64,000 nucleotides of DNA, taken from NCBI RefSeq assembly GCF_001546115.1, contig NZ_KQ955209.1, forward strand, positions 1 through 64,000, written 5' to 3'. The notes beneath the pieces are model-generated. The model was not told the origin of the DNA, searched no databases, and saw only the letters and a program-made list of their open reading frames with translations. Numbering within the stretch: the stretch's first letter is position 1; each line of letters starts with the position of its first letter. This document shows positions 44,021 through 55,263 of the stretch, piece by piece. The position numbers and the translations under genes were made by a program. Source of the stretch: Paracoccus aminovorans. GTDB lineage: Bacteria > Pseudomonadota > Alphaproteobacteria > Rhodobacterales > Rhodobacteraceae.

Positions 44021-44917
44021 TTAGTGCAGACCGGCGGCCTGCGCCATGTCCTTCAGCGCCTTCAGGCCCATGGACTGATAGGCGAGCGGGTTGCGGACCT
44101 CGGGATCCTGCTCGGCCTCGATGACCAGCCAGCCGTCATAGCCCGCGCCGGCCAGGATCTTCAGCAGCGGCGTGAAGTCGATGGCGCCCTCGGGATCGCC
44201 CGGCACGGTAAAGGCCCCGGCCAGCACGCCCTGGAGAAAGGACAGGTTCTCGGCCCGCACCCGCGCGGTCACGGCCGGCCGGATGTTCTTGGCGTGGAAA
44301 TGCGCGACGCGGCCGACATGGCGCGCCAACACCTCCTCGGGGTTGCCGCCGCCAAAGGTGCAATGCCCGCTGTCGAACAGCAGATGCGTGGCCGGGCCGG
44401 TGGCGGCCATGAAGGCGTCGATCTCCTCGGGCGTCTCGACCACGGTGCCCATGTGATGGTGATAGGCCAGCGTGATGCCCTGCCCCGCCAGATAGGCGGC
44501 GAATACCTCCATCCTGGCGCCGAATTCCGCCATCTCGGCCGGGGTCAGCCGGGGCCGGTCGTTCACCGCCACGTCGGGGCTGCCATGCACGGTGTTCGAG
44601 CATTCGCAGGCGATGCAGACCGTGCAGCCATTGGCCTTGAGCTTGGCCAGGTGCCCTTGCACGGCGGCGATTTCCTCCTCGACCGAGCGGGTCAGCAGCG
44701 CCGTCGAATACCAGCCCGAGACGAAGGCCAGCCCATAGCGGCCCAGAAGCGCCTTCAGCGCCTGCGGATCCTCGGGCCAGCGGTGGCCGTTCTCGATGCC
44801 GTCGAAGCCGATCACCTCGCCCGCCTCGTGCAGGATCTGTTCGGTCGGGATATGGGCGCCGATCGACGGGTCGTCGTCATTGGCCCAGGCGATGGGATTG
44901 GTGCCATAGCGGATCAT
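44021..44917 (-). CDS. iolE: Inosose dehydratase
   Basis: 298-residue TIM-barrel enzyme (AP endonuclease 2 fold) that dehydrates 2-keto-myo-inositol to the trihydroxycyclohexane dione. Begins [20 protein letters not shown] as in IolE; also [32 protein letters not shown] with metal ligands, [18 protein letters not shown], and [20 protein letters not shown]. Twelve bases after iolD, nine before the DUF3329 gene. Confidence 0.94.
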   Translation of the reverse strand: MIRYGTNPIAWANDDDPSIGAHIPTEQILHEAGEVIGFDGIENGHRWPEDPQALKALLGRYGLAFVSGWYSTALLTRSVEEEIAAVQGHLAKLKANGCTVCIACECSNTVHGSPDVAVNDRPRLTPAEMAEFGARMEVFAAYLAGQGITLAYHHHMGTVVETPEEIDAFMAATGPATHLLFDSGHCTFGGGNPEEVLARHVGRVAHFHAKNIRPAVTARVRAENLSFLQGVLAGAFTVPGDPEGAIDFTPLLKILAGAGYDGWLVIEAEQDPEVRNPLAYQSMGLKALKDMAQAAGLH

Positions 44918-44929
44918 TCTGTCAGTCCT

Positions 44930-46759
44930 TCAATTGACGGTTGCCTGGTTGCGGCTGTTTTCGATGTATCTGGCATAGGCTGTGCGCAGCCGGTCGGTGT
45001 CGCCGACCTCGGGCACGGCGACGTCCCACCAATGGCCGGCGCCGGTCAGCCCGTCGCCGGGGCCGGGGGCGGCGGTGGTGTCGATGACGATGACCGTGGG
45101 GATGTCGCGGGACCGGGCGGCGGCGATCTCGGCCTCCAGATCGGCGATGCCGCCGGCCTTGACGGCATGGGCGCCCATGGATGCGGCATGGGCGACATAG
45201 TCGATCTGCGGCTGCGCCTCGACGGCGCAATCGGCATACATGTTGTTGAAGGCCGCGCCGCCGGTGCCGGCCTGCAACCGGTTGATGCAGCCATAGCCGC
45301 GGTTGTCGGTCAGCACCACGGTGAAGGGCACGCGCCGCATCACCGCCGTCGCCAGCTCGCTGTTGGCCATCATGTAGCTGCCGTCGCCGACGAAGCAGAT
45401 CACCTCGCGCTCCGGCCGCGCCAGCTTTAACCCCAGCGCGCCGGCGATCTCGTAGCCCATGCAGGAATAGCCGTATTCCATGTGATAGCCGCCCTGCGCC
45501 GGCTGCCAGAGCAACTTCAGCGCACCCGGCATGGTGCCGGCGGCGCACATGGCGATGGCCTCGGGGGCAGCGCGCTGCACGGCGCCGATCACCTGCGCGT
45601 CGGTCGGCAGCGCATTGCCCTCGGCCGGGGCGGCGCAATGCGCATCGACCGCCGCCAGCCACTCGGCCCGCGCCGCGCCGTCGAAGGCGGTGCGATGATC
45701 GCCCAGGGCCGCCGTCAGCCGCTCCAGCGCCACCCGGGCATCCGCGACCAGGCTCACCGCGCCATGCTTGGCCGCGTCGTAGGGCTGCACGTTGATCGAC
45801 ACCAGCCGGCCCGAGAACAGCGTGCGCGAGCCGGTGGTGAAATCCTGCAAGCGCGTGCCGACGCCGATCACCAGGTCGGCTGCGGCAAGCGCGGCATTCG
45901 CCGCCGCCGAGCCGTCGACGCCCGAGGCGCCCAGGTTCAGCGCATGCGACTGCGCCAGGGCCGACTTGCCGGCCTGGGTCTCGGCCACCGGAATGCCGTG
46001 ACGGTTGGCGAATTCCGCCAGCGCCGCCTCGGCCCCGGAATAGATCACGCCGCCACCGGCCACGATCACCGGCGCCTTCGCCGCCCGGATCAGCGCCGCC
46101 ACCTCGGCCAGTTCGGCCGCATCGGGCTCGGGCCGGCGGATCTTCCAGACCCGCTCGGCAAAGAAGGCCCCGGGCCAGTCGAACGCCTCGGCCTGCACGT
46201 CCTGGCAGAAGGCCAGGCAGACCGGCCCGCAATCGGCCGGATCGGTCATCACCCGCAGGGCGCGCGGCAGCGCGCTCAGCAACTGCTCGGGGCGCTGGAT
46301 GCGGTCGAAATAGCGCACCACCGGGCGGAAACAGTCATTGGCCGAAACGGTGCCGTCGCCGAAATCCTCGACCTGTTGCAGCACCGGGTCGGGCCGGCGG
46401 CTGGCAAAGACGTCGCCGGCGATGAACAGCACCGGCAGCCGGTTCACATGCGCCAGCGCCGCCGCCGTCACCATATTGGTGGCCCCCGGCCCGATGGAGC
46501 TGGTCACCGCCTGCGCCCGCCGCCGCGCCTTGCCCTTGGCATAGGCGATGGCGGCATGGGCCATGGTCTGCTCGTTCTGGCCGCGCCAGGTCGGAAAGGC
46601 GGTGCCGATGCCGTGCAGCGCCTCGCCGATCCCGGCGACGTTGCCATGGCCGAAGATGGCCCAACAGCCCTCGACGAAGCGCTCGCCCTCTTCCGTCATC
46701 TGCACCGAGAGCCAGCGCACCATCGCCTGCGCCGCCGTCAAACGCACCGTTCCGCTCAT
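44930..46759 (-). CDS. iolD: 3D-(3,5/4)-trihydroxycyclohexane-1,2-dione hydrolase
   Basis: 609-residue thiamine-diphosphate enzyme that opens the ring to 5-deoxy-glucuronate. ThDP Glu in the first domain region (CWAIFGHGNVAGIGEALHGI), FPTWRGQNEQTMAHAAIAYA, central domain GGGVIYSGAEAALAEFANRH, and the ThDP/Mg motif CFVGDGSYMMANSELATAVM near residue 465. Start at the ATG 46759 with AAGG six bases upstream. Separated from iolC by an unusual 145-bp spacer carrying long inverted repeats. Confidence 0.95.
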   Translation of the reverse strand: MSGTVRLTAAQAMVRWLSVQMTEEGERFVEGCWAIFGHGNVAGIGEALHGIGTAFPTWRGQNEQTMAHAAIAYAKGKARRRAQAVTSSIGPGATNMVTAAALAHVNRLPVLFIAGDVFASRRPDPVLQQVEDFGDGTVSANDCFRPVVRYFDRIQRPEQLLSALPRALRVMTDPADCGPVCLAFCQDVQAEAFDWPGAFFAERVWKIRRPEPDAAELAEVAALIRAAKAPVIVAGGGVIYSGAEAALAEFANRHGIPVAETQAGKSALAQSHALNLGASGVDGSAAANAALAAADLVIGVGTRLQDFTTGSRTLFSGRLVSINVQPYDAAKHGAVSLVADARVALERLTAALGDHRTAFDGAARAEWLAAVDAHCAAPAEGNALPTDAQVIGAVQRAAPEAIAMCAAGTMPGALKLLWQPAQGGYHMEYGYSCMGYEIAGALGLKLARPEREVICFVGDGSYMMANSELATAVMRRVPFTVVLTDNRGYGCINRLQAGTGGAAFNNMYADCAVEAQPQIDYVAHAASMGAHAVKAGGIADLEAEIAAARSRDIPTVIVIDTTAAPGPGDGLTGAGHWWDVAVPEVGDTDRLRTAYARYIENSRNQATVN

Positions 46760-46787
46760 CTCGCACCTTCCCGGGTCCACGCCCGTG

Positions 46788-46874
46788 CTTTCTCTTTTGT
46801 GTCCAAATATCCCGGGGGGGGACGTCCGGCAGACCCCGTCGAGGGGTCTGCCGGACGTGGGGGGCAGAGCCCCC
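46788..46874 (-). repeat. Composite inverted-repeat element between iolC and iolD, with motif copy 3
   Basis: In transcript order (minus strand): hairpin GGGGGC-TCT-GCCCCC (46860-46874), then a perfect 16-bp inverted repeat ACGTCCGGCAGACCCC / GGGGTCTGCCGGACGT (46822-46837 and 46843-46858, five-base loop), then GGGATATTTGGACACAAAAG (46813 downwards). The order hairpin then TATTTGG equals copy 2 at 37471. The element lies inside the operon, where it could reduce or stabilise the transcript. Confidence 0.75.
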
Positions 46875-46904
46875 GGCCCCGCCTCGCCGCTCGCGCCCCA
46901 CCGC

Positions 46905-48824
46905 TCAGGCCGCGGCCAGCGCCTTTTCCCGCGCCTGGTCCCAGACCGCGCAGAGTCTCTGGTAGCGGTCGGCCATCTCGGCCACGGCCGCCTCGTCGCC
47001 GACCTCGCCCGTCAGCCATTGCCGCGCGACCGTGCCGAAGATCGTGCGGCCAACGGCAAAGCCCTTGACCAGGTCGAAACCGGCGGCGACCTGGAAGCTG
47101 GCGCGCAACTCCTCTTCGGGCGCGTCCAGCCCCAGCACCACGATGCCGCGGGTGTGGCGGTCGTTCTCCTTGATGGCGGCGATGGCATTGGCCCAGGCGG
47201 CCCGGGTCTGCATCGGCTCCAGCTTCCACCAGTCGGGATAGACGCCGATGGCATAGAACTGCCGGATCAGCGTGGCGGTGGTGTCGTCATCGACCGGCCC
47301 GACCTTCGAGGGGATCACCTCCAGCAGGAACTCCAGCCCATTGCGGCGGGCGGCCGCGAACAGCCGCTTGACCGTCGCTTCCTGCGCGGCGCGCGTTTCG
47401 GCACCGTCCCCAGGATGGCAGAAGCACAGCACCTTGACCACATTCTCGCGCGCCCATTCGGCCAGCGCGCCGCAATCCGGGCCCAGTTCCGGCTCCAGGT
47501 CCAGCGGCCGCGAGCCGGGGGCTTCGCAGGGGCGCCCGATCCACAGCCCCGTCCCCGAGGCCGCATGCAGCGCCCGCCGGCCGATTCGGTTGTCACACAG
47601 GATGCCATGGCCGGGCTGGCCGTCGGCGACCTTCAGCGCCGCCTGCAGGCACAGCTCCTTGAAGGCGCCGCCCTTTTCCGGCGTGTAGCCCGGCATCTCC
47701 TCGAGCTGGAGGCGATGGTCGAAGGCAAAGACCCGCATGCTGGACCAGTCGCCGCCCATCCGGCCCTGGCGGTTCGTCGACCAGTGGATCTGCTCCAGCT
47801 CGGCATCGTTCCTCAAGTCCGGCCGCAGCACGCCGCGCCCGAGGAAGAACTCCAGCTCCGCCAGCGAGGGATAGGCCGGCGTGCAACCGTGGCGGGAAAC
47901 CGCGAAGGCGCCGCAGGCATTGGCGTATTCCAGCGCCCTGGGCCAGTCCTCGCCGTCGAGCCAGCCCTTCAGCAACCCCGAGAAGAACCCATCGCCCGCG
48001 CCCAGCACGTTGAACACCTCGATCGGGAATCCGGGGCCGGTCTCGCCCGCATCGAGGCTGTCCGGGATCGCGCCCTGGAAGGCCACGGCCCCCGCCGCGC
48101 CGCGCTTGCAGATCAGCGTGGCCCCCGAGACCGCACGCACCGCGCGCAGCGCCGCGATGGTGTCGGTCGAGCCGCCGGCGATGTGGAATTCCTCCTCGGT
48201 GCCGACGATCAGGTCGAAGAGATGCAGCGTCGATTGCAGCTTGGCGGTCACCGCGGCGCTTTCCACGAAGCGGCTCTCGCCCGCGTCATGCCCGGCCACG
48301 CCCCAGAGGTTCGGGCGATAGTCGATGTCGAGCGCCGTCTTCGCGCCGTGCTTCCGCGCCAGCTTCAGCGCCTTCAGCACCGCCGCCTCGGTGCGCGGAT
48401 GGCTCAGATGCGTGCCGGTCGCCAGCACCGAGCGCGCCTCGGCGATGAAGCCCTCGTCGATGTCGGCCTCGGACAGCGCCATGTCGGCGCAATTCTCGCG
48501 ATAGAAGATCAGCGGGAAACTGTCCTCGTCGCGGATGCCCAGCAGCACCAGCGCTGTCAGCCGCTCGGGGTCGGTGGCGACGCCGCGCACATCGACGCCT
48601 TCGCGGACCAGCTGCTCGCGGATGAAGCGGCCCATATGCTCGTCGCCGACCCGGGTGATCACCGCCGAGCGCAGCCCCAGCCGCGCCGTGCCGCAGGCGA
48701 TATTGGTGGGCGAGCCGCCGATATACTTGGCGAACGACCCCATATCCTCCAGCCGGCCGCCAATCTGCTGGCCATAGAGATCGACCGACGAACGGCCGAT
48801 CGTGATGACGTCAAGGGATTTCAT
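46905..48824 (-). CDS. iolC: 5-dehydro-2-deoxygluconokinase fused to a DUF2090 aldolase-like domain
   Basis: 639 residues. N-terminal PfkB kinase (about 1-325): VITIGRSSVDLYGQQIGGRL, FAKYIGGSPTNIACGTARLG, LDIDYRPNLWG, and the catalytic segment NVLGAGDGFFSGLLKG; it phosphorylates 5-dehydro-2-deoxy-gluconate. C-terminal DUF2090 (about 330-630) with MRVFAFDHRLQLEEMPGY, LEPELGPDCGALAEWAREN, FCHPGDGAETRAAQ and WWKLEPMQTRAAW; this TIM-barrel domain is related to the LacD/IolJ-type aldolases. No separate iolJ is in the operon, so the fusion may supply the aldolase step (inference). ATG at 48824 four bases after iolI. Confidence 0.9.
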   Translation of the reverse strand: MKSLDVITIGRSSVDLYGQQIGGRLEDMGSFAKYIGGSPTNIACGTARLGLRSAVITRVGDEHMGRFIREQLVREGVDVRGVATDPERLTALVLLGIRDEDSFPLIFYRENCADMALSEADIDEGFIAEARSVLATGTHLSHPRTEAAVLKALKLARKHGAKTALDIDYRPNLWGVAGHDAGESRFVESAAVTAKLQSTLHLFDLIVGTEEEFHIAGGSTDTIAALRAVRAVSGATLICKRGAAGAVAFQGAIPDSLDAGETGPGFPIEVFNVLGAGDGFFSGLLKGWLDGEDWPRALEYANACGAFAVSRHGCTPAYPSLAELEFFLGRGVLRPDLRNDAELEQIHWSTNRQGRMGGDWSSMRVFAFDHRLQLEEMPGYTPEKGGAFKELCLQAALKVADGQPGHGILCDNRIGRRALHAASGTGLWIGRPCEAPGSRPLDLEPELGPDCGALAEWARENVVKVLCFCHPGDGAETRAAQEATVKRLFAAARRNGLEFLLEVIPSKVGPVDDDTTATLIRQFYAIGVYPDWWKLEPMQTRAAWANAIAAIKENDRHTRGIVVLGLDAPEEELRASFQVAAGFDLVKGFAVGRTIFGTVARQWLTGEVGDEAAVAEMADRYQRLCAVWDQAREKALAAA

Positions 48825-48828
48825 GGCG

Positions 48829-49626
48829 CTATGCCTCGGCGGTTTCGACACCGGCGCGCAGCAGCTCCATGCTGGCGCGCAGCGCGGCCTCGATGTCGTC
48901 AAGCGCGTGGACCTCGGGCGCGAAGGGCTCGAAGCTGACCGGGCCGTCATAGCCGTCGGCGATCAGCGCGCGCAGCTGCGCCAGGTTCTCCAGCCGGTCG
49001 GCGCCGTCCACCAGCACGCGATGCGCGTCGAGCATCCCGGCCACCGGCAGGCCTGGGTCGGTCACGCCCGAGACATGCACCAGCGCGGTGCGGCGCGGAT
49101 AGACCTGGGTCTCGCCGGCCAGATGGTGGTGGAAGGTGTCGTGCAGCAGGCCGAAGCGGTCGAAGCCGCCGGCCTCGGTGATCGCGGCGATGGCCTCGGC
49201 CTTGCGGCGCAGCGAGCTTTGCGGAAAGCCCAGCGGCTCGACCAGGCCGCGCAGGCCGCGCGCGGCCAGGATCTCGCCCAGCCGGTCCAGCGCCTCGACC
49301 GTCGCCGAATGGGCGATGGCGGTGCCGTCGTTCAGCGGGCACAGCACCAGCGCCTGCGCCCCGGCGCCCGCGGCGAAATCCGCCAGCCGCTCGGCGCGCG
49401 CGGCCAGGTCGGACGACCACTGGTTGAAAGGGTAAAGCGCGTTGACCGACAGGATGGTCTGGCCGGCGTCGCCGGCCATGCGGGCGACCTCGGCCGGGGG
49501 CTGGCCGGTCACGTCGGGCAGGTCGTTGCGGATCTCGACCTCATGGCAGCCGAGCCGGCCGGCCAGCGCCAGGAAATCGGCGAGCGGCAGGCGCGGGGCG
49601 ACGATATGGTTCAGGGCGAAACGCAT
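48829..49626 (-). CDS. iolI: Sugar phosphate isomerase/epimerase-family protein, probable 2-keto-myo-inositol isomerase
   Basis: 265-residue TIM barrel of the AP endonuclease 2 fold. MRFALNHIVAPRLPLADFLA opening, EIRNDLPDVTGQP, VEPLGFPQSSLRRK with the conserved Glu, GLLHDTFHHHLAGE with Asp/His metal ligands, GPVSFEPFAPEVH. These fit IolI-type isomerases interconverting inososes. The ATG at 49626 has GAGG seven bases upstream; a GTG six bases earlier does not. Between iolG and iolC with nine and four base gaps. The precise reaction is inferred from context. Confidence 0.75.
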   Translation of the reverse strand: MRFALNHIVAPRLPLADFLALAGRLGCHEVEIRNDLPDVTGQPPAEVARMAGDAGQTILSVNALYPFNQWSSDLAARAERLADFAAGAGAQALVLCPLNDGTAIAHSATVEALDRLGEILAARGLRGLVEPLGFPQSSLRRKAEAIAAITEAGGFDRFGLLHDTFHHHLAGETQVYPRRTALVHVSGVTDPGLPVAGMLDAHRVLVDGADRLENLAQLRALIADGYDGPVSFEPFAPEVHALDDIEAALRASMELLRAGVETAEA

Positions 49627-49635
49627 GGGCACACC

Positions 49636-50646
49636 TCAGTTGTAAAGCGCGGGACGGGCGGGCAGCGCGATGTCGACCGCCTGCCCTTCGGTTTCCTGCG
49701 CGGCCACGCAGGCATCGGCGGTGACGGCGGCGACATAGCCGTCCCAGGCGGTCGGCCCGGCGGCGGTGCCGGCGGCGGCCGCCTTGACGAAATCGGCCAG
49801 CTCGACGTCGTAGCTGTCGATGAAGCGGTCCTTCCAGTCCATCAGGATCGGATTGCCCAGGACCGCGCCGGATCGGGTCTGGATCGACATCGGCTCGGGC
49901 AGCCTGGCGATGCCGTCCTCGCCCACGATCTCGCATTGGATGTCATAGCCGTAATGGCAGTTCACGAAGACCTCGACGTCGATCACCACGCCCTTGGCGG
50001 TTTCCAGCACCACCACCTGCGGATCGCGCAGCTTTTCATGGGCGCGGGGCGACTTGCGCGGGAAGAACACCCGGGCGCTGACATAATCGTCGTCCAGAAG
50101 CCAGCGCAGCACGTCGATTTCATGGATCAGCGTGTCGTGGATCGCCATCGGGGTCAGGTAGCTGTCGCCGACGCGCGGGTTGCGATGCGCGGCATGGACC
50201 ATCAGCGGCGCGCCGGTGACCTCGGCCACGGCGCGCTTCAGCGCAACATAGCCCGGGTCGTAGCGGCGCATGAAGCCGACCTGTACCAGCCGCTTGCCGG
50301 CGGCCTCTTCGGCCTCGACGATGCGGCGGGCGCCCTCGGCAGTGGTGGCCAGCGGCTTTTCGCAGAAGCAGGGCTTGCCGGCGGCGATGGCGGCCAGGAC
50401 ATATTCCTCATGCGTCTGGCCCCAGGAACAGACCAGCACCGCATCGACGCCGGGATCGGCGATCAGCGCATGGGCATCGTCGAAGATCCGCGCCTCGGGG
50501 GCGAAATCGCGCTGGCAGCTTTCGGCATTGGCGCGGTTCAAGTCGTTCAGCGCCACGACCCTGGCGCCGGCCAGCACCTGGTTGATGCGCCGCGTGTGGT
50601 CCTGGCCGATGGCGCCGGTGCCGATGACTCCGATGTTCACTGTCAT
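49636..50646 (-). CDS. iolG: myo-Inositol 2-dehydrogenase
   Basis: 336-residue Gfo/Idh/MocA enzyme oxidising myo-inositol to 2-keto-inositol. NAD motif [35 protein letters not shown], the catalytic EKPLA lysine, [17 protein letters not shown], and [19 protein letters not shown] with the Asp/His active-site pair. The middle strand [16 protein letters not shown] is typical of IolG. Its ATG overlaps the stop of the iolH-like gene. Confidence 0.93.
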   Translation of the reverse strand: MTVNIGVIGTGAIGQDHTRRINQVLAGARVVALNDLNRANAESCQRDFAPEARIFDDAHALIADPGVDAVLVCSWGQTHEEYVLAAIAAGKPCFCEKPLATTAEGARRIVEAEEAAGKRLVQVGFMRRYDPGYVALKRAVAEVTGAPLMVHAAHRNPRVGDSYLTPMAIHDTLIHEIDVLRWLLDDDYVSARVFFPRKSPRAHEKLRDPQVVVLETAKGVVIDVEVFVNCHYGYDIQCEIVGEDGIARLPEPMSIQTRSGAVLGNPILMDWKDRFIDSYDVELADFVKAAAAGTAAGPTAWDGYVAAVTADACVAAQETEGQAVDIALPARPALYN

Positions 50647-51548
50647 TTCTTTCCCCAGTATTGGTCGATGTAGCGCTGCATTTCGTTGCGCATGAAGGTT
50701 CCGGATTGGTCCGCCTTGTCCTCCCACGCGAAGACGCAGGCGGTCATGATGCCGTCGAAGCCGATCTCGTGGAGCGTGCCGAAGAAATCGTCCCAAGGGA
50801 CCTCGCCCTGGCCGATGTTCAGGTGCTGGTGTACGCGCGCCTGGGTGCCCGGAGGGTTCAGGATATAGCGCAGGCCCGAGCTGGCCTTGTGGTTGAAGGT
50901 GTCGCCGACATGGACATGCGCCAGCACATCGGCGCTTTCGCGCAGCATCGCCTTGGTGTCGTCGCCGAAATAGAAGGTATGCGGCGCGCAATAAAGGAAC
51001 TTCACCGCCTTGCTGTTTACCGTGCGGATGATGTCGAGCGCCGGCTGCAGCGTCTCGCACCAGTCCTCGGGATGCGGCTCGACGTTCAGCTGGATGCCCT
51101 CGCGTTCCAGGATCGGCACCAGCTCTTCGATGCTGCGCCACCAGGCATCCTCGCAGGCCTCGATCATGCTGCCGGTGTGGCAGCAATAGCAGCTGCCCTT
51201 GTCGGGATGCGGGCCGCGGCCGAATTCGCTGTTCATGGTGTCCACGCCCAGCTCGACGGCGATCTCGATGGCGCGCTTCCAGTGCTTGACGGCGGCCTGG
51301 CGCTCGGCCTCGTCATTGCTGGCCCAGCGATACATCGGCAACAGGCTGGCGATGCCCACCTCGGCGCCCTTCAGTGCCTGCTTCAGCGCCTTGATGCGGT
51401 CGGGAAAGACGCGCGGCGCCTTGAACCATTCCAGGAAATCGCCGCGCGGGCTGAGCTCGATCCAGTCGTAGCCGAGTTCCTTGACCTTGGCGGGGATCTG
51501 CTCCAGCGGCAGATGGCGGTGCATAAAGGGGTCGATGGCAATTTTCAT
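50643..51548 (-). CDS. iolH: IolH-like TIM-barrel protein
   Basis: 301 residues, AP endonuclease 2 fold. [20 protein letters not shown] then [40 protein letters not shown] with an unusual Cys cluster, [12 protein letters not shown] with the Glu, [20 protein letters not shown] with metal-binding His, and [17 protein letters not shown]. The pattern and operon place match IolH, whose exact step in inositol use is unsettled. Nine bases after the second oxidoreductase gene. Confidence 0.78.
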   Translation of the reverse strand: MKIAIDPFMHRHLPLEQIPAKVKELGYDWIELSPRGDFLEWFKAPRVFPDRIKALKQALKGAEVGIASLLPMYRWASNDEAERQAAVKHWKRAIEIAVELGVDTMNSEFGRGPHPDKGSCYCCHTGSMIEACEDAWWRSIEELVPILEREGIQLNVEPHPEDWCETLQPALDIIRTVNSKAVKFLYCAPHTFYFGDDTKAMLRESADVLAHVHVGDTFNHKASSGLRYILNPPGTQARVHQHLNIGQGEVPWDDFFGTLHEIGFDGIMTACVFAWEDKADQSGTFMRNEMQRYIDQYWGKK

Positions 51549-51556
51549 GGTGGCCT

Positions 51557-52669
51557 TTACAGGTTGACGGCCTGGCCGGTCTCGGCCGAGCGGGCCATGC
51601 CGTGGATGATGCGTTCGATGGTCAGCCCGGCGGTGAAATCGGGCCAGGCGGGGGTGGCGGTCTCGATGGCCTCGCGCAGCATCTGCGCCTCGACCACCTT
51701 CTGTTCGTTGAAGCCGAAGTTATGCCCCGGTGCCGGGCAGAAGGCGGCGAAGCCGGGCTGCGCCGGGCCGGTCAGGATGCGGCGGAAGCCGTCCGCCTGC
51801 GCCGCGCCGGGCTGATAGAGCCAGAGCTCGTTCATCCGCTCCTGGTCGAAGCGCAGCGTGCCTTCGCTGCCCTGCACCTCCCAGGCCAGGCGGCAGCGAT
51901 AGCCGCGCGCCACCCGCGAACACGAGAACTCGCCCGAGGCGCCGGAGGCGAAGCGGATCAGCGCCTGGGCCTGGTCCTCGTTCTCGACCCGCGCCGTGCC
52001 GCCCTGGTGCGGGCGGGTGGCGATCACGGTATCGGCCTGCGCATAGAGCCGGGCGACCGGACCCATCAGCGCCAGCATGACCGAGACGAGGTGGCAGCCC
52101 AGATCGCCAAGCGCGCCAAGGCCGCCGTCCTTGCGGGTCAGCCGCCAGCTCCAGGGCAAAGCCGGGTCGGCCATGTAATCCTCGTCATAGACGCCGCGAA
52201 AATGGATCGGCCGGCCGATGGCGCCTTGGGCCACCAGGTCCACGGCGGCGCGGAAGGCGGGCGAGCGGGTGTAGTTGTAGCCCAGCATCGTCACCCGGCC
52301 CGAGGCCGTGGCGGCGGCCTGCATGGCCTCGGCATCAGCAAGCGTCAGCGCCATCGGCTTTTCCAGCCAGACATGCTTGCCGGCCGCCAGCGCCGCCTCG
52401 GCCATCTCGCGATGCAGGCCGTTCGGCGTGGTGATGGACACCACATCCACCGCCGGGTCCGCCACCGCCGCCCGCCAGTCGCCGCCGGCGCGGGCAAAGC
52501 CCCATGACGCGGCCAGGGATTCGGCCTTGTCGGCAGGCGTGTCGGCCAGGATCTCGAGCCGGGGCGGCAGGCCGCCGAAGGCGGTCGCCAGGTTGCGCCA
52601 GGCCATCGCGTGGCATTTGCCCATGAAGCCGGTGCCGATCAGGGCGACACCCAGGGAAGCGCGGGTCAT
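51557..52669 (-). CDS. Second Gfo/Idh/MocA oxidoreductase of the inositol operon
   Basis: 370 residues. NAD motif [45 protein letters not shown] lysine, [19 protein letters not shown], and [20 protein letters not shown] with the His/Asp region. The longer length and substrate region differ from IolG, suggesting another inositol stereoisomer such as scyllo-inositol (IolX/IolW role) or a related polyol; this is inference from the operon. Three bases after the permease gene. Confidence 0.85.
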   Translation of the reverse strand: MTRASLGVALIGTGFMGKCHAMAWRNLATAFGGLPPRLEILADTPADKAESLAASWGFARAGGDWRAAVADPAVDVVSITTPNGLHREMAEAALAAGKHVWLEKPMALTLADAEAMQAAATASGRVTMLGYNYTRSPAFRAAVDLVAQGAIGRPIHFRGVYDEDYMADPALPWSWRLTRKDGGLGALGDLGCHLVSVMLALMGPVARLYAQADTVIATRPHQGGTARVENEDQAQALIRFASGASGEFSCSRVARGYRCRLAWEVQGSEGTLRFDQERMNELWLYQPGAAQADGFRRILTGPAQPGFAAFCPAPGHNFGFNEQKVVEAQMLREAIETATPAWPDFTAGLTIERIIHGMARSAETGQAVNL

Positions 52670-52672
52670 GGC

Positions 52673-53683
52673 TCAGACCTTCTTGCGCTTTTTCTGACGA
52701 TAGACATCGGCCACCACGGCGGCGACGATGATCACGCCCTTGATCATTTCCTGGTAATAGGCGTCGAGCCGCAGGAAGGTGAAGCCCGAGATGATGACGC
52801 CGAAGATCACCATGCCGATCATCGTGCCCAGGATCGAGCCCCTGCCCCCGGTCAGCGACACGCCGCCGATCACCGCCATGGCGATGGCGTCGAGTTCGTA
52901 CATGGTGCCCATGCCGGCCTGCGCCGTCAGGCCGCGCGCCGCGACCACGATCCCGGCCAGCGCCGACAGAAGCCCGGCCACGGCATAGATCTTGACCAGC
53001 TGCCGCTCGACATTGATGCCCGAGACGCGCGCCGCCTGCGGATTGGCGCCGATGGCATAGGTGAACTTGCCATAGCGGGTGTATTTCAGCGCGACATGGA
53101 AGATCAGCGCCACCACCAGGAAGATGACGACCGGCATCATGCCCTTGCCGATGGCGGCGAAACTGTCCGAGGGAAAGCTGATCGGCTGGCCCTTGGTATA
53201 CCATTTGGCAAAGCCGCGCGCCGTCACCATCATGCCCAGCGTGGCGATGAAGGGCGGGATCCTGGTATAGGCGATCAGCGCGCCGTTGATAATGCCGCAG
53301 AGCAATCCGAACAGCAGCCCGACCAGCAGCGGCACCAGCACCGGCAGGCCGGTCAGCGCCGGATAGACCGCGCGCTCATAGCCGGCGGCCTGTGCCAGGC
53401 TCATCGAGACCATGGCCGTGGCGCCGACGATCGAGCCCGAGGACAGGTCGATGCCGCCCGAGATGATGACCTGCGTCACGCCGATGGCGATGATGCCCAC
53501 CACCGAGACCTGCAGGATCATGATCGACAGCCGTTGCCAGTTGCCGAGGAAGCTTTGGCCCTGGGTGATCCAGCCCAGGATCTCGAAGGTCAGGCTGATG
53601 CCGACCAGGACCAGCAGGATATTGAGTTCCGCCATCATCGGGCGGTGCCGTCGCGGCTGCGCGGCAAGGCTTGCGTCTGACAT
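52673..53683 (-). CDS. iatP: Inositol ABC transporter permease
   Basis: 336-residue RbsC-family permease, about ten hydrophobic segments. ITQVIISGGIDLSSGSIVGA is the family signature near residue 75, followed by NGALIAYTRIPPFIATLGMM and GANPQAARVSGINVERQL (EAA-like loop), and ISGFTFLRLDAYYQEMIKGV. A Lys/Arg tail (RQKKRKKV) ends the protein. Placed between the ATPase and the oxidoreductase genes; substrate inositol by operon context. Confidence 0.88.
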   Translation of the reverse strand: MSDASLAAQPRRHRPMMAELNILLVLVGISLTFEILGWITQGQSFLGNWQRLSIMILQVSVVGIIAIGVTQVIISGGIDLSSGSIVGATAMVSMSLAQAAGYERAVYPALTGLPVLVPLLVGLLFGLLCGIINGALIAYTRIPPFIATLGMMVTARGFAKWYTKGQPISFPSDSFAAIGKGMMPVVIFLVVALIFHVALKYTRYGKFTYAIGANPQAARVSGINVERQLVKIYAVAGLLSALAGIVVAARGLTAQAGMGTMYELDAIAMAVIGGVSLTGGRGSILGTMIGMVIFGVIISGFTFLRLDAYYQEMIKGVIIVAAVVADVYRQKKRKKV

Positions 53684-53698
53684 GGGTATCCCTCTTGG

Positions 53699-55210
<1,512 letters not shown>

Positions 55211-55232
55211 CGCCTTCCCCCTGTCGTGTTCG

Positions 55233-55256
55233 GGCGGGGCCTTGGGCGGCCCCGCC
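55233..55256 (-). terminator. Hairpin between ibpA and iatA
   Basis: GGCGGGGCC (55233-55241) and GGCCCCGCC (55248-55256) pair perfectly with a six-base loop, eight bases past the ibpA stop. There is no T tract, so it more likely protects the ibpA message or partly attenuates read-through. Confidence 0.5.
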
Positions 55257-55263
55257 GCAGGCT

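Noticed and set aside
48829..49632. GTG start for the IolI-like gene and TTG/GTG starts for the RraA-fold and dehydrogenase genes
   Set aside because: In each case a nearby ATG has a better spaced ribosome-binding site.
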